Positions 1 to 9,543 of a DNA stretch of 64,000 bases are shown here, in pieces. The notes beneath the pieces are model-generated. The model was not told the DNA's origin. It saw nothing but the letters and a program-made list of their open reading frames with translations, and did no database searches. Position 1 is the first letter of the stretch. Each line of letters opens with the position of its first letter. Both the position numbers and the translations under genes were made by a program. Source of the stretch: an uncultured Methanomicrobiales archaeon (lineage in GTDB: Archaea; Halobacteriota; Methanomicrobia; Methanomicrobiales; Methanospirillaceae); assembly GCA_903832665.1 (NCBI GenBank), contig CAILCG010000016.1, forward strand, positions 62,001 to 126,000, given 5' to 3'.

Positions 1-27
1 ATAGGCATAAAAAAAAGTGAGCAGATA

Positions 28-2865
28 ATGTCAGCAACGCAGCCGAATACATCCCCAATTTCACTACTGTGCGTGGATGATGATATCTGGATCCTGGATG
101 CCCTCAAAAAATATTTTGATCATGAACCGGATATCGCTCTCCACACCAGCACTTCGGCTGTAGAAGCACTCAATCTCCTCAGTTCCCGGCATTTCGATGC
201 GGTCATCTGTGACTATTCCATGCCGAACATGGATGGCATTGCATTACTGCGGGAGATCCGGTCCCGGGGAAATGATGCAATATTTATTATTTTTACCGGG
301 AAGCGTCTCGCACACGTGGCAATTGAGACCCTGAACAGCGGAGGGGATTACTACCTGCAGAAGGGTGTCAATATCATCAGCGAGCTCCCCAAAGTTGTTG
401 GCTACATACGAAGTCACCGGAACAACGATCATGCCGGAGACATTTCCCCCGCCACAGACAATCCGTTTCACCGGCTGGTGGAAAACCAGTTCGATCCTGT
501 CTGCTGTTTTGACAGGGATGGGGAGATCCGGTATGCCAACAAGTCGTTTAAACGGGATATTGCACCGGAAATGCGTGAGGGGGAGGTTAGTGATTTTTTT
601 TCATCCATACCAGAAAATGAGCGTGAAGGGCTCCTCATACATTTAAAATCCCTTTCCCTGCTCAATCCCAATGCCCATATCGAGCACCAGATCCGCATCC
701 ATGACGGCTCATTGAAACAATACTTGTGGAATTACCGTGCGATTGGCGATGAATCCGGTGAGATCACCGGATACACTGCGCAGAGAATCAATCTTTCCGA
801 CAGGGTCCGTCTCTCCCCTCCTGTCCTGCTTTCAACCCCCGGTTCCGATACGGAAGCAGAAGTATCGACCCCGGAAGTGTCTTCCCCGGAGCCCGGGATC
901 CCTGTACCGGTAAAAAAAGGAGAAGAAACCCTGGACTATTTTACCGATCTTGCAGCTTCTGTTGAACATGTCCAGTACCCGATATTTGCCATTGACCGGA
1001 CCGGGAAGATCGTTGTATGGAACCGGGCGATTGCTGACATGACCGGGGTCAAGGCCGGAGAAATAATCGGCAGGGGCGATCATGCGTATTCCCTTGCCAT
1101 CTATGGCGATAAACGAGCCATGCTGATCGATTATATCTTCGATCCGCCAGAGGAGCATGAACTCAAAAAGACCCTGGGAATAACCCGCGAAGGGGATTCA
1201 TTCACCGGGGATCTCGAAACCGTCATGATCCACGGAAAGATGGTACTGCTCTGGAGCAAGGGAGCGGCAATCTTCGGTCCGGAGGGTGAGACAATTGCTG
1301 CAGTCCAGTCGATCCTTGTCAGCGACGGGCAGGCTGAGAAAAACAGCGATGAGCGTGCGGAGCACGAGCACTATATCGGGGGAATCTCGAGCGTCATCCT
1401 CAAGGTTACTAGCGGGGGAATGGGTGGGGCGATTGGATCCACGACCGGGGGTTATGGGGTATATGCCACCAGCAAGAGACTCTTTGTGATCCATAACCCG
1501 ACACCGGAGGACCGGCGCAATGATCTGATCCAGTTCGGGACATTTGTCATCGACGAACTCTTCGGGATCAATATCGATATCCGCCCCCGATCTATCGAAG
1601 AACTGGAAGCACACAAGGTGTTTGAGGTATGGAGAACGAATATCTCCAGTATTGAACTGAAGAAACCCCGGCTTCTTGCCGGATACCTTATCCTTAAAAC
1701 AGTGAACGGTGAGTCGTTCCGGGTCTATGTCGACAATAACAGGGCCTTTGTCCACCTTGAACAGCTCTTCAGGATGTTCTACCCGGAACTTCTCGTACCC
1801 ACTGCACCGGGAGCTCCCGATAAAGACCTGGTCTGGCTCGATGAGATCCATTCATATGATCTCGTAGGTAATTTCGCAATCGATGACCCTCTTGAAAATA
1901 TCGGCACCAGGGCAGATAATATCCCCGCAGCACTAAAAACACCCCACGCATCCATTGCCAGACCTGCCAGCGGGACAAAACGCACATGGGACGATCTTGC
2001 AGAAGCGGTCCGTTCAGTCCCCTATCCGATCTTTGCCATTGACCGCGAGGGAATAGTGATTGCCTGGAACGATGCAATTGAACTTCTTACCGGAATTAAA
2101 GCCCGGGAGATGGTCGGAAAAGGAGACCATGCCTATGCATTGCCATTCTATGGAATCGCCCGGTCAATGCTGATCGACTATATCGTGATGCCTCCCGATG
2201 CACAGATAAGTGATGAGATCCCGGCCATTACCCGCGACGGGGATACGTTTATCGGGGATCTTGAGAACGTCACCATCAGGGAAAAACCGATGGTGATATG
2301 GGGGAAGGGGACCGGCATTTACGATGCACAGGGAAGTACCGTTGCTGCCATCCAGTCGATCCTGGTCAATGAACCTCCCACGGTAAAAACACTCCTGGGT
2401 ATCTCGGACCAGGAGAAATATATCGGGGGTATATCAAGCATCATCGTAAAACTGGGGAGTGGGGGTATGAGCGGTTCGATTGCAGGAGCGCTTGGATCCA
2501 CAACCGGGGGATACGGCGTCTATGCGACCGACCGGCGCCTGTTTGTGGTCCATAACCCGGAACTCGATGCAACACGGTCCGATGGAATCTCCTTCGGGGT
2601 ATTCATTATCGATGAATTGTTCGGGACAACGGTGGATACCCGCCCGCGCAGGATTGAGGATATCGAGAGCCGGAAAGTCATTGAGATCGGGAGAAGGGAG
2701 ATTACCAGCATCGAGATGAAACGACCTCTTCTGCTCGCAGGATACAGCATCTTCAAGACCCGGAATGGCGAGGCGTTCAGGATCTACATCGATCACAAGA
2801 AAGCATTCATCCATATCGATCAGCTGCTCAGGTTATTCTATCCTGAGATTCTCCGGATTGAATGA
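28..2865 (+). CDS. REC-PAS sensor protein with duplicated PAS + unknown-domain module
   Basis: Cytoplasmic signalling protein of 945 aa without membrane segments. An N-terminal receiver domain (about residues 12-125) has the acidic cluster D17-D19, a phosphoacceptor Asp62 in CDYSMP and K112. A PAS domain follows (about 145-265). Then come two copies of a roughly 300-residue module (about 302-602 and 653-945), each a PAS domain with the motif KGDHAY/RGDHAY and a C-terminal domain starting YIGGISS at 449 and 798, rich in G and aromatic residues and not one I can name. There is no histidine kinase or other output domain, so the repeated domain may be the output or a ligand/protein-binding unit. 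The ATG at 28 is close to the window edge, and an AGTGAGCAG stretch lies just upstream. Confidence 0.85.
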   Translation: MSATQPNTSPISLLCVDDDIWILDALKKYFDHEPDIALHTSTSAVEALNLLSSRHFDAVICDYSMPNMDGIALLREIRSRGNDAIFIIFTGKRLAHVAIETLNSGGDYYLQKGVNIISELPKVVGYIRSHRNNDHAGDISPATDNPFHRLVENQFDPVCCFDRDGEIRYANKSFKRDIAPEMREGEVSDFFSSIPENEREGLLIHLKSLSLLNPNAHIEHQIRIHDGSLKQYLWNYRAIGDESGEITGYTAQRINLSDRVRLSPPVLLSTPGSDTEAEVSTPEVSSPEPGIPVPVKKGEETLDYFTDLAASVEHVQYPIFAIDRTGKIVVWNRAIADMTGVKAGEIIGRGDHAYSLAIYGDKRAMLIDYIFDPPEEHELKKTLGITREGDSFTGDLETVMIHGKMVLLWSKGAAIFGPEGETIAAVQSILVSDGQAEKNSDERAEHEHYIGGISSVILKVTSGGMGGAIGSTTGGYGVYATSKRLFVIHNPTPEDRRNDLIQFGTFVIDELFGINIDIRPRSIEELEAHKVFEVWRTNISSIELKKPRLLAGYLILKTVNGESFRVYVDNNRAFVHLEQLFRMFYPELLVPTAPGAPDKDLVWLDEIHSYDLVGNFAIDDPLENIGTRADNIPAALKTPHASIARPASGTKRTWDDLAEAVRSVPYPIFAIDREGIVIAWNDAIELLTGIKAREMVGKGDHAYALPFYGIARSMLIDYIVMPPDAQISDEIPAITRDGDTFIGDLENVTIREKPMVIWGKGTGIYDAQGSTVAAIQSILVNEPPTVKTLLGISDQEKYIGGISSIIVKLGSGGMSGSIAGALGSTTGGYGVYATDRRLFVVHNPELDATRSDGISFGVFIIDELFGTTVDTRPRRIEDIESRKVIEIGRREITSIEMKRPLLLAGYSIFKTRNGEAFRIYIDHKKAFIHIDQLLRLFYPEILRIE

Positions 2866-2889
2866 TCCCGTGCGGGGGATAAAAAAAAG

Positions 2890-3762
2890 TTATTTCCTGT
2901 TGATTGGGTAACCTTCCGTCTCGGTCACGGATTTGAATGAGGCCATCAGTTGCCGGGTGATTGGCCCGGGCTTGCCGCTGCCAACCGTGCGCCCGTCAAC
3001 CCAGGTGATCGGTGCGACTTCTGCTGCGGTTCCGGTGCAGATGATCTCATCTGCGGTATAGAGGTCGAAGTACCCCATATTCTGTTCTTTTACCGTAATT
3101 CCCAGGGATTTTGCAATCTCGATAAGAACCATCCGGGTAACTCCCCGGAGATTGTTGAGGGTGGGCGGGGTGATGATCTCCCCGTTCTTGACTATGTAGA
3201 GATTGTCACCGGAGCCTTCAGAAAGGTAGCCGTTGGTATCGAAGAAGATGGCTTCGTCGCCACCCTTATAATTTGCCTCAATCTTTGCCAGGATGTTGTT
3301 TAAGTAATTCAGGCTCTTGACATTGGGCGGCATGGATTCCGCGGGATTGCGGCGAACGGAGACGGTAACACCCTTGAGACCTTTTTCGTACAGGTCGCCA
3401 TACATTGCTCCCCAGGTCACCGCAATGATGATCACCGACGGCTTTGGGCATTTGCGGGGGTCGAGACCGAGATCGCCTACTCCCCGGGTGATGATCGGGC
3501 GGATGTAGGCATTGGTCAGGTTATTTTTCCTGAGCGTTTCACAAATCGCCTCGGTCATCTCTTCTTTTGATATCGGGGGATGGATATCGATCGTCTTAGC
3601 CGAATCAAACAGGCGATCGAGATGTTCCTTTAACCGGAATATTTTCCCGTTATAGGCCCGGATCCCTTCAAACACGCCGTCCCCGTACAGGAACCCGTGA
3701 TCGAACACAGAGACTTTTGCCTGGTCATCCGGCACAAATTTCCCATCATAATAGATGATCAT
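2890..3762 (-). CDS. ilvE: Branched-chain amino acid aminotransferase
   Basis: PLP enzyme (fold type IV, 290 aa) that transfers the amino group between glutamate and the 2-oxo acids of leucine, isoleucine and valine. The N-terminus [11 protein letters not shown] and the [15 protein letters not shown] motif are typical, the PLP lysine is probably Lys149 in KSLNYLNN, and SEGSGDNLY is the phosphate-binding signature. The reading frame is open 25 codons further upstream, but that extension has no family similarity, so the ATG at 3762 is preferred. It is transcribed toward the sensor gene and diverges from the PAS gene at 3942. No partner ilv genes lie alongside. Confidence 0.93.
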   Translation of the reverse strand: MIIYYDGKFVPDDQAKVSVFDHGFLYGDGVFEGIRAYNGKIFRLKEHLDRLFDSAKTIDIHPPISKEEMTEAICETLRKNNLTNAYIRPIITRGVGDLGLDPRKCPKPSVIIIAVTWGAMYGDLYEKGLKGVTVSVRRNPAESMPPNVKSLNYLNNILAKIEANYKGGDEAIFFDTNGYLSEGSGDNLYIVKNGEIITPPTLNNLRGVTRMVLIEIAKSLGITVKEQNMGYFDLYTADEIICTGTAAEVAPITWVDGRTVGSGKPGPITRQLMASFKSVTETEGYPINRK

Positions 3763-3896
3763 AGTTTCTGATGGATCGCAGGGGTTTTTGTAGTTTTTTC
3801 TTTTGTGCGGAAATTTGGGAAAAATTACATTTTCCAAGGTTTCTTTTGAGTATAATAATCATTAACAACATCCCCAAAACAATACTACTATTCACA

Positions 3897-3913
3897 GACG
3901 TGGATACCACGTC
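3897..3913. promoter_or_regulatory. Perfect palindrome upstream of the PAS gene
   Basis: GACGTGGATACCACGTC is a 7-bp inverted repeat with a 3-nt loop, 29 nt before the PAS gene start. It could be an operator or a short hairpin in the 5' leader. An AT-rich TATA-like stretch (TATAATAATC) lies about 45 nt further upstream. Confidence 0.35.
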
Positions 3914-3941
3914 GCAGTGAAAAAAAAGGAAATGATAGATA

Positions 3942-4613
3942 ATGTCCCTCACGAACGAACCACACCCGGATAAACCGTCAATATCGGCAGACACCAGCGA
4001 GAGTCTGTTCAAAGCGGTTTTCGACAGGATCCAGACCGGTATCATCATCGTAGATCCTCATACTCACGCGATTGTTGATGCCAACCCGATTGCTCTGGAG
4101 ATCCTGGGTTCCTCGAAAAATGAACTGGTGAACCGGACCTGCCATGAATTTATCTGCCCGGCAAAGAAGGGAGCCTGCGAAGTTACCGACCTCAATACTG
4201 CGGTAACAAACGAAGAGCGGGTGTTGATCAACAAGCGGGGAGAGAGGGTGGCCATACTCAAGACCGTGGTACGGACAAATATCAACAATAAGGAATACCT
4301 GATCGAAAGTTTTGTCGACATCTCTGACCGGAAAATTGCCGAAAACCGGAAGATTGCACTCATAGGATTTCTGAATGAATCAGTACTTCGCATCCGACGA
4401 CCTCTCGAGCTGACAAAGATGAACCTGCAACTCATTGCAGATCAGGTCAAGACCGAAGAGTTTGAACCCGAAGAGATCCGGATGGAACTCCAGATCCAGG
4501 CAAACAATATCAGCCAGATGCTGAAAAATCTCGATGACCTTGTCCGGATGGTCGCAGAGGAACGCGAAGCTGAGATCCCCCAGGAGTTCCGGGAATTCCT
4601 TCTCGGAAAGTGA
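3942..4613 (+). CDS. PAS domain protein
   Basis: A 223-aa soluble protein. One PAS domain (about residues 18-135) shows the usual pattern ending in VDISDRKIAENRK. The C-terminal 90 residues are helical and charged, resembling a kinase dimerisation coiled coil, but there is no phosphoacceptor His motif and no ATPase domain. A purine-rich AAAGGAAATGAT precedes the ATG. Its TGA overlaps the GTG of the next gene (GTGA), so the two are translationally coupled. A PAS protein paired with a DUF835-type protein is likely a small sensory module. The output is unknown. Confidence 0.8.
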   Translation: MSLTNEPHPDKPSISADTSESLFKAVFDRIQTGIIIVDPHTHAIVDANPIALEILGSSKNELVNRTCHEFICPAKKGACEVTDLNTAVTNEERVLINKRGERVAILKTVVRTNINNKEYLIESFVDISDRKIAENRKIALIGFLNESVLRIRRPLELTKMNLQLIADQVKTEEFEPEEIRMELQIQANNISQMLKNLDDLVRMVAEEREAEIPQEFREFLLGK

Positions 4614-5164
4614 GTGCTGTGGTAGACTCGGCATTTCCTGAAGATACCAGGGACAATTCCCTGTACCTGATACTAGCCCCACCAGAAAAAGTTCATGAGA
4701 TGAATATTTCTATCATGAAAAAAATCCTCGGACAGGGGTTCACGCCGCTCATCATCACCGTGAACCAGCCGTATAAGGTCCTGGCAAAAACCTACCTCCG
4801 GGAAGGAATCGACATTTCAAAAATTTATGTGATCGATACCGTGACCCAGTAGTCCGGCGGCATCTGTGAGGAGTCGCCCCGGGTAAAATATGTAAATAAT
4901 CCTGCAAACCTGACCGATCTGGGCATCGTGCTGTCTGAAATTCTCCCCCAGTTGCCGGGGGCGAAAAGGTGTATCATCTTCGATTCGGTCAGCATGCTCC
5001 TTATCCATACGCCTTCAGCAACAGCTTCAAAGTTCTTCCATTTTGTCGTGAACAAGCTGAGACTTTCTGAAGTCTCGGGCTATTTTCTCTGCGTGGAAAA
5101 AGGGCTTGACCCGGTCATCCTGTCCCAGATGTCTTCATTTGTCGACAAAATTGTAGATTTTTAA
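4610..5164 (+). pseudogene. DUF835/RecA-like signalling protein interrupted by an in-frame TAG
   Basis: The GTG-initiated frame runs 80 codons, meets TAG at 4850-4852 and continues in the same frame to TAA at 5162-5164. Together the two halves make one 184-aa protein. The first half contains a β-strand/helix unit (LYLILAPPEK, then KIYVIDTVTQ). The second half contains RCIIFDSVSMLL and SGYFLCVEKGLDP, resembling the Walker-B region of KaiC/RecA-like DUF835 proteins. The homology-like continuity across the stop suggests a nonsense mutation, a sequence error or readthrough. No pyl genes are visible in the window. It is coupled to the upstream PAS gene. Confidence 0.7.
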
Positions 5165-5220
5165 GACCCGGTATAACCGGCAATGGCAGGTACATCAGCA
5201 TCCGCCCGATGATAAAAAAA

Positions 5221-6594
5221 TCATTTTTTCCGGCAGGTCCGGACAAAATGTTCGAGCATCCCCCTGCTTCCAACGGGGTGCAGGTGGGTATAACTGCCTA
5301 GTGTGTTGCCGGTCACTGCCCCGTCGAGATTGTCCCGGATCCCAATACCCCGGCTGAGGCGGTACGCAAACCGGGTTTCCGGAGAGAGCACCACATCGGA
5401 ATGGTGAAATTCATGGCCATGGAACTCTGCCTGACCTACGGGAGAGTTCATATCACTCGTCCCGGTAACATAACTGACCACCCTGCGGGCGGGCATCCGG
5501 GTCTCCCCTGAAAAGACCCCGCACATCGCATAGTGCTTCTCTCCAGCAGCACCCTGCCAGCCGGCCTGCAGAACAATGCGATCGGTAAGATACATGAGAC
5601 CTCCGCATTCCGCATAGATGGGCGTCCCCCTCTTTGAGGCAGCACTGATGGCTTCCCTCATGGGCTGGTTGGCTTCAAGTTCACGGGCATAGAGTTCCGG
5701 GTACCCGCCGCCAATGATATACCCGTCCGCTTCCGGGAGGGTATCGTGGACGGGACTGAACATCACCGTCTTTGCCCCCAGTGAAGAGAGCACGTCAAAG
5801 AGATCAGAATAATAGAAATTGAACGCCTCATCGAATGCAATGCCGATCGTTACATCAGGTTCTGGGGTCTTTTCAAAGGACGGGAAGGGATGCACCGGGA
5901 CAGTACTGCCCTTCATCAGGGTGACCAGGCGTTCGAGATCGACATACTTTCCGATCATTGCGGTGATCGTCTCGATCCGCTGGTCAAAGTCGCCTTTCCC
6001 GGCTCCTTCACGATACGGCACCAGTCCCAGGTGACGCATGGTCAGCTGCATCTCGTCCATCCGGGGGATCGCACCGATGACCGGTACCCCGCAATAATGT
6101 TCAATGGCAGCAACCGCTTTTGCCTTATGGGAACCGCCTTTCACATTGTTGAGGATAACACCCACGATCCGGACGTTCGGATCGAAAGCCTGGAAACCCT
6201 TCACCAGTGCTGCCGCACTGCGGGTGATGCTCTGGGCCGATACCACCAGGATCACCGGAAGATCCAGAGATTTGGCAATCGCTGCGGTGCTCCCTACGTC
6301 CGTGAGCGCTTCGGCACCTTCGTAGAGCCCGCGGACCCCCTCCACAAGGGCGATATCCGCATCACGGCAGCCATAGGAATAGATTTCCTGTACCTGGCCG
6401 GGAGTGAGCGCGAAACTGTCGAGATTCCGGCACGGGCGTCCTGAAGCGGCTGACAGGTAGGATGGATCGATGTAATCCATCCCCACCTTGAATGTCTGGA
6501 CCCGGTATCCCTTTGCCAGGAGAGCCGTGAGGGCAAGCGTGATACTGGTCTTGCCGCTGCCGGATCGATCGCCGGTGATAAGGATCTGTTTCAT
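5221..6594 (-). CDS. cfbB: Ni-sirohydrochlorin a,c-diamide synthase (F430 pathway)
   Basis: ATP- and glutamine-dependent amidation of the a and c acetate side chains of Ni-sirohydrochlorin. The 457-aa protein has a P-loop GDRSGSGKT at 8-16 (DTBS-like fold) and a C-terminal class I glutamine amidotransferase domain with nucleophile Cys330 in YAECGGLMYL. It belongs to the CobB/CbiA family. The cobalamin enzyme CbiA is very similar, so the F430 assignment rests on the neighbours cfbD, cfbE and cfbA. Its ATG directly follows the TAG of cfbD without a gap, indicating coupled translation at the 3' end of the operon. Confidence 0.92.
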   Translation of the reverse strand: MKQILITGDRSGSGKTSITLALTALLAKGYRVQTFKVGMDYIDPSYLSAASGRPCRNLDSFALTPGQVQEIYSYGCRDADIALVEGVRGLYEGAEALTDVGSTAAIAKSLDLPVILVVSAQSITRSAAALVKGFQAFDPNVRIVGVILNNVKGGSHKAKAVAAIEHYCGVPVIGAIPRMDEMQLTMRHLGLVPYREGAGKGDFDQRIETITAMIGKYVDLERLVTLMKGSTVPVHPFPSFEKTPEPDVTIGIAFDEAFNFYYSDLFDVLSSLGAKTVMFSPVHDTLPEADGYIIGGGYPELYARELEANQPMREAISAASKRGTPIYAECGGLMYLTDRIVLQAGWQGAAGEKHYAMCGVFSGETRMPARRVVSYVTGTSDMNSPVGQAEFHGHEFHHSDVVLSPETRFAYRLSRGIGIRDNLDGAVTGNTLGSYTHLHPVGSRGMLEHFVRTCRKK

Positions 6595-7656
6595 CTACAG
6601 GCTCCGGAGAACCGCTCCGAATTCGCTCTCAACAATATCCCGGACACCCAGGGTCTTGGGGTGAAGGTCAATCTCAACCATCACATGCTGGTGCCTGAGA
6701 TCCCGGAGGGGTTCGACCTGCCGGGGACCATTGGTGATGGAAAAGCATTCGATGCCGGTCGTATATTCCCCCGGTATTGCGTGCGGGACTCCCGCGATCA
6801 GGGCAAACGATGGGGCGATCCCGCGGATGCGTTTGCCGAGAATGTCCCCATTGGCACCATACTCATCCAGTGCTCCGATAAGTTCAACGTTCACCCCACG
6901 GCTCTTCATCTGGTCAAGAATGATGGCAGCATCCCGGCGCACCTTGGGCAGGCCCCGCTGGTCAAGGTTGGCAATATACGTGATATCGGCCTCAGGGCAG
7001 GCATCATGGAGCGCGATCAGTTCGTCGGCAAACATGTAGGCTGTCTCCTTCTTTGCATTCAGGATCGCAACTCCCCTTGCCCCGCTCCGGGCACATTGCC
7101 GCAGGCGCTCTGCCGCCAGGTGTTTCAGGTCCCCGCGGGACGGCTCTATGTAAGATTTGCAGGCAGCGCCCCGGACCCGCTCAACCTCGTTTGCCTTCTG
7201 CATGAGGAACTGCTGGCGGGTGAGTTCCTCCGGGCTGATCCATCCTGCCAGCTGGGCTGCCTCGAGCGTTGCGAGAACCCCCGCGATATTTTCGAGAAAA
7301 CCCGCATGGATGTCGACTGCAATGGTCGGGGTTGTGATGCCAGACCCGTCAATGGCCGACTGGAGATCCTCGCCAATGATCATCGAGACGCAGGTTCCCA
7401 CCACCACCATCCGTTTGGGAGAGAAATGCTCTTCTGCATACCGCAGCACGTTCTCAAGCGTGGCCTGACCCCCGAAGATAAACTCGTTATCCGCTAAGGA
7501 GGTGGTGAGCACCCGCAGGCCATCTTCTTCAAGAAGTCGGGCATGCTTGAACGAACAGCCGGAAGGGCCGTGCAGGATCGCCACATCGGCTTCAAGATCC
7601 CGGGCGGTATATAGGGCAGCAACGATCGAACTGGGACGGGGGTGCATGTATTTCAT
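6595..7656 (-). CDS. cfbD: Nitrogenase-like Ni-sirohydrochlorin a,c-diamide reductive cyclase subunit
   Basis: NifD-like subunit that, with the NifH-like CfbC, carries out the six-electron reduction and γ-lactam ring formation that give 15,17(3)-seco-F430. The 353-aa protein carries conserved cysteines in HGPSGCSFKH (Cys34) and GTCVSMIIGED (Cys89), the likely cluster ligands. It is shorter than true NifD and lacks the FeMo-cofactor region. It ends in TAG and is followed at once by the cfbB ATG, and it starts 8 nt after cfbE ends. The partner cfbC is not in this operon or elsewhere in the window. Confidence 0.92.
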   Translation of the reverse strand: MKYMHPRPSSIVAALYTARDLEADVAILHGPSGCSFKHARLLEEDGLRVLTTSLADNEFIFGGQATLENVLRYAEEHFSPKRMVVVGTCVSMIIGEDLQSAIDGSGITTPTIAVDIHAGFLENIAGVLATLEAAQLAGWISPEELTRQQFLMQKANEVERVRGAACKSYIEPSRGDLKHLAAERLRQCARSGARGVAILNAKKETAYMFADELIALHDACPEADITYIANLDQRGLPKVRRDAAIILDQMKSRGVNVELIGALDEYGANGDILGKRIRGIAPSFALIAGVPHAIPGEYTTGIECFSITNGPRQVEPLRDLRHQHVMVEIDLHPKTLGVRDIVESEFGAVLRSL

Positions 7657-7664
7657 GGTATCAG

Positions 7665-8882
7665 TTATCTCCAGGTTTTTACGGCAAGAACAATCGATCC
7701 TCTTTCGGTCTTTTCCACGGCAGCTCTGCGTCCTTCATTAAATGTCGTGCAGTGAGCATCTATATTCATCTGACCTGACCGGATAAGATCAGAATCCAGG
7801 TCCGGAAGCCGGCCCACCCAGATCAGTTTCCGGGGACGGATACTCCCAATCGCTTCGAGAATCTGGGCAAAGGAAAAACCTTCACAGACTTTGCCATCGC
7901 CTTCCACCTGTCCGATGACAAGGGTCAGGTCCCCGGTTCCTGCAAGGTATCGTGCGTACCGGGCAGCGCACAGGGTTGTTGCAGCATTGGTACCGCTGTT
8001 GGCATTGTCGACAATGATGAGCTCTTTTTCATGACTGACCGACATCCTGCCGGGAAGGGCGGCAAAATGATTGAGGGGGGTTGGATCCATCTTAAGGATC
8101 ATGGCAGCGGCGGCAGCGAGCATGAGGGGAAGACGATACGGCGGCAGGCTGAAGAGGGGATTGGTCAGGACAATCCGTTTCCCTCCCCATTCCACCGTAC
8201 AGTTCATCCCTTTGCACCGGGCCACATCCTCAACCTGCACAACGTTCCCGTGATCGCATACAATGCCATCGGCAACAAGCAGGTGCTTTGCCTTTCGTGC
8301 AGAAGCGATCTTCTCCGGTAAGGCCTGTTTCTTCCCTGCAGCGAACGGGTAATCTTCTGATGAAGTGATGATGGCGAGATCCCCGGCACCCGTGACCCCA
8401 AGCGAAAGTTCAGCAACCAGCCACCCGTGCATCTTGCTGGCAGCATCCACAGCAGAAAGAACGGATGCTGGAGTGATACTCCGCGTCCCGAGCAGATCCT
8501 TTGCGGGATACGAGTACGTCCCGGTCGAAGTGTGCAGCACGCCTTTTCCCGGTAACAGGTGAGCCAGGGCATGGGCGGTCGTCGTCTTGCCCCTGGTTCC
8601 GGTGATCTCGATCATCGGTACCGGGAGCGCGTCCCTCAGCAACCGGCATACTGCCTCATGATGGGAGATTATGGGCGCATGCCGGTTTGCAAGGAGCGGG
8701 TGTGCCGGATCCAGGTGAACCGGTGCAATAATGAGATCATACGTACGGGTTGTGGCCATCTCTGCCAATGCCGGTGTACTACGTTTGTACACATCAACAA
8801 CATCGACATAGTGTCCCTGGCTGGCATAACGGCCTCCAATTTCCCTGCCGCCATGGATGGTATCCAGTACAAGGATCTGCAT
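7665..8882 (-). CDS. cfbE: Coenzyme F430 synthase (Mur ligase-like)
   Basis: ATP-dependent ligase-type enzyme that closes the carbocyclic F ring of seco-F430 to give F430. The 405-aa protein has a Mur-ligase P-loop TGTRGKTTT at about 94-102, preceded by a 90-residue N-terminal domain, and the central NSGTNAATT and C-terminal domains of the Mur family. It lies between cfbA and cfbD with 7-8 nt gaps, consistent with one transcript. Ordinary Mur peptide ligases are unlikely in this archaeon because of the context. Confidence 0.9.
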   Translation of the reverse strand: MQILVLDTIHGGREIGGRYASQGHYVDVVDVYKRSTPALAEMATTRTYDLIIAPVHLDPAHPLLANRHAPIISHHEAVCRLLRDALPVPMIEITGTRGKTTTAHALAHLLPGKGVLHTSTGTYSYPAKDLLGTRSITPASVLSAVDAASKMHGWLVAELSLGVTGAGDLAIITSSEDYPFAAGKKQALPEKIASARKAKHLLVADGIVCDHGNVVQVEDVARCKGMNCTVEWGGKRIVLTNPLFSLPPYRLPLMLAAAAAMILKMDPTPLNHFAALPGRMSVSHEKELIIVDNANSGTNAATTLCAARYARYLAGTGDLTLVIGQVEGDGKVCEGFSFAQILEAIGSIRPRKLIWVGRLPDLDSDLIRSGQMNIDAHCTTFNEGRRAAVEKTERGSIVLAVKTWR

Positions 8883-8889
8883 AAAAAAG

Positions 8890-9291
8890 TTAGATGAGGG
8901 AAAGTGCTTTGGTTGCGTTCTTGACCATCAGGTCCGCAAGCAGGGGATCGCTGCCGATCGGGTCTGCGTACACGAGAGGAATCGACTTCCCGTTCAGGGC
9001 AAAGCTGCCTTTCTTGATGCCCTCGGGCAGTCCAATCTCACCGGGAATATCCTTTTCGATGTGGACACCTTTTGCAAGGAACAGGGGTACGACAACGAGC
9101 GAGTCAATGGATTCCTGGCGGAACGCTTCCATTGATTCCTTGATCGTGGGTTTGTTCATATTCATAAAACCGCACTTGACAATGAAATCCGTGTTACCTG
9201 CCTTGATCATGGCGGCAGTTTTCTCAATGAGATCCTGATTGTATGGCATCGTGCTTCCGTGCCCGACAAGTAACATTCCTTTCTTACCCAT
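8890..9291 (-). CDS. cfbA: Sirohydrochlorin nickel/cobalt chelatase, short form
   Basis: Inserts Ni2+ into sirohydrochlorin for F430, and Co2+ for cobamides in the homologous CbiX-S role. At 133 aa it has the single-domain length of the ancestral homodimeric chelatase. The metal-binding histidines are His11 in VGHGST and His77 in AKGVHIEKD. It is the first gene of the minus-strand cfb operon. The 250 nt upstream (9292-9543), shared with the divergent nuclease gene, are AT-rich with several TATA-like stretches and no other visible gene. Confidence 0.92.
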   Translation of the reverse strand: MGKKGMLLVGHGSTMPYNQDLIEKTAAMIKAGNTDFIVKCGFMNMNKPTIKESMEAFRQESIDSLVVVPLFLAKGVHIEKDIPGEIGLPEGIKKGSFALNGKSIPLVYADPIGSDPLLADLMVKNATKALSLI

Positions 9292-9543
9292 GTATGTAAC
9301 TCCAGTGTTGCTGATTGATAATTTTTAATAATGGTTCACTGTTTCTGAGGTTCCGTCTGCCGGAAGATCAGCAAGAGAAAACACTTAGTATGAAAATCTA
9401 CTTCAAATCGTAATAACTTTCGGATTTTGTATTGGATTGAATAGGGTTCTGGGGAAAAACGATCCGCGATATTTATTGGGAATCCCCATCTGTCGCATAA
9501 GGAGGAAATGCATTTTTTTAACATCCCATCACACCATTGAACA

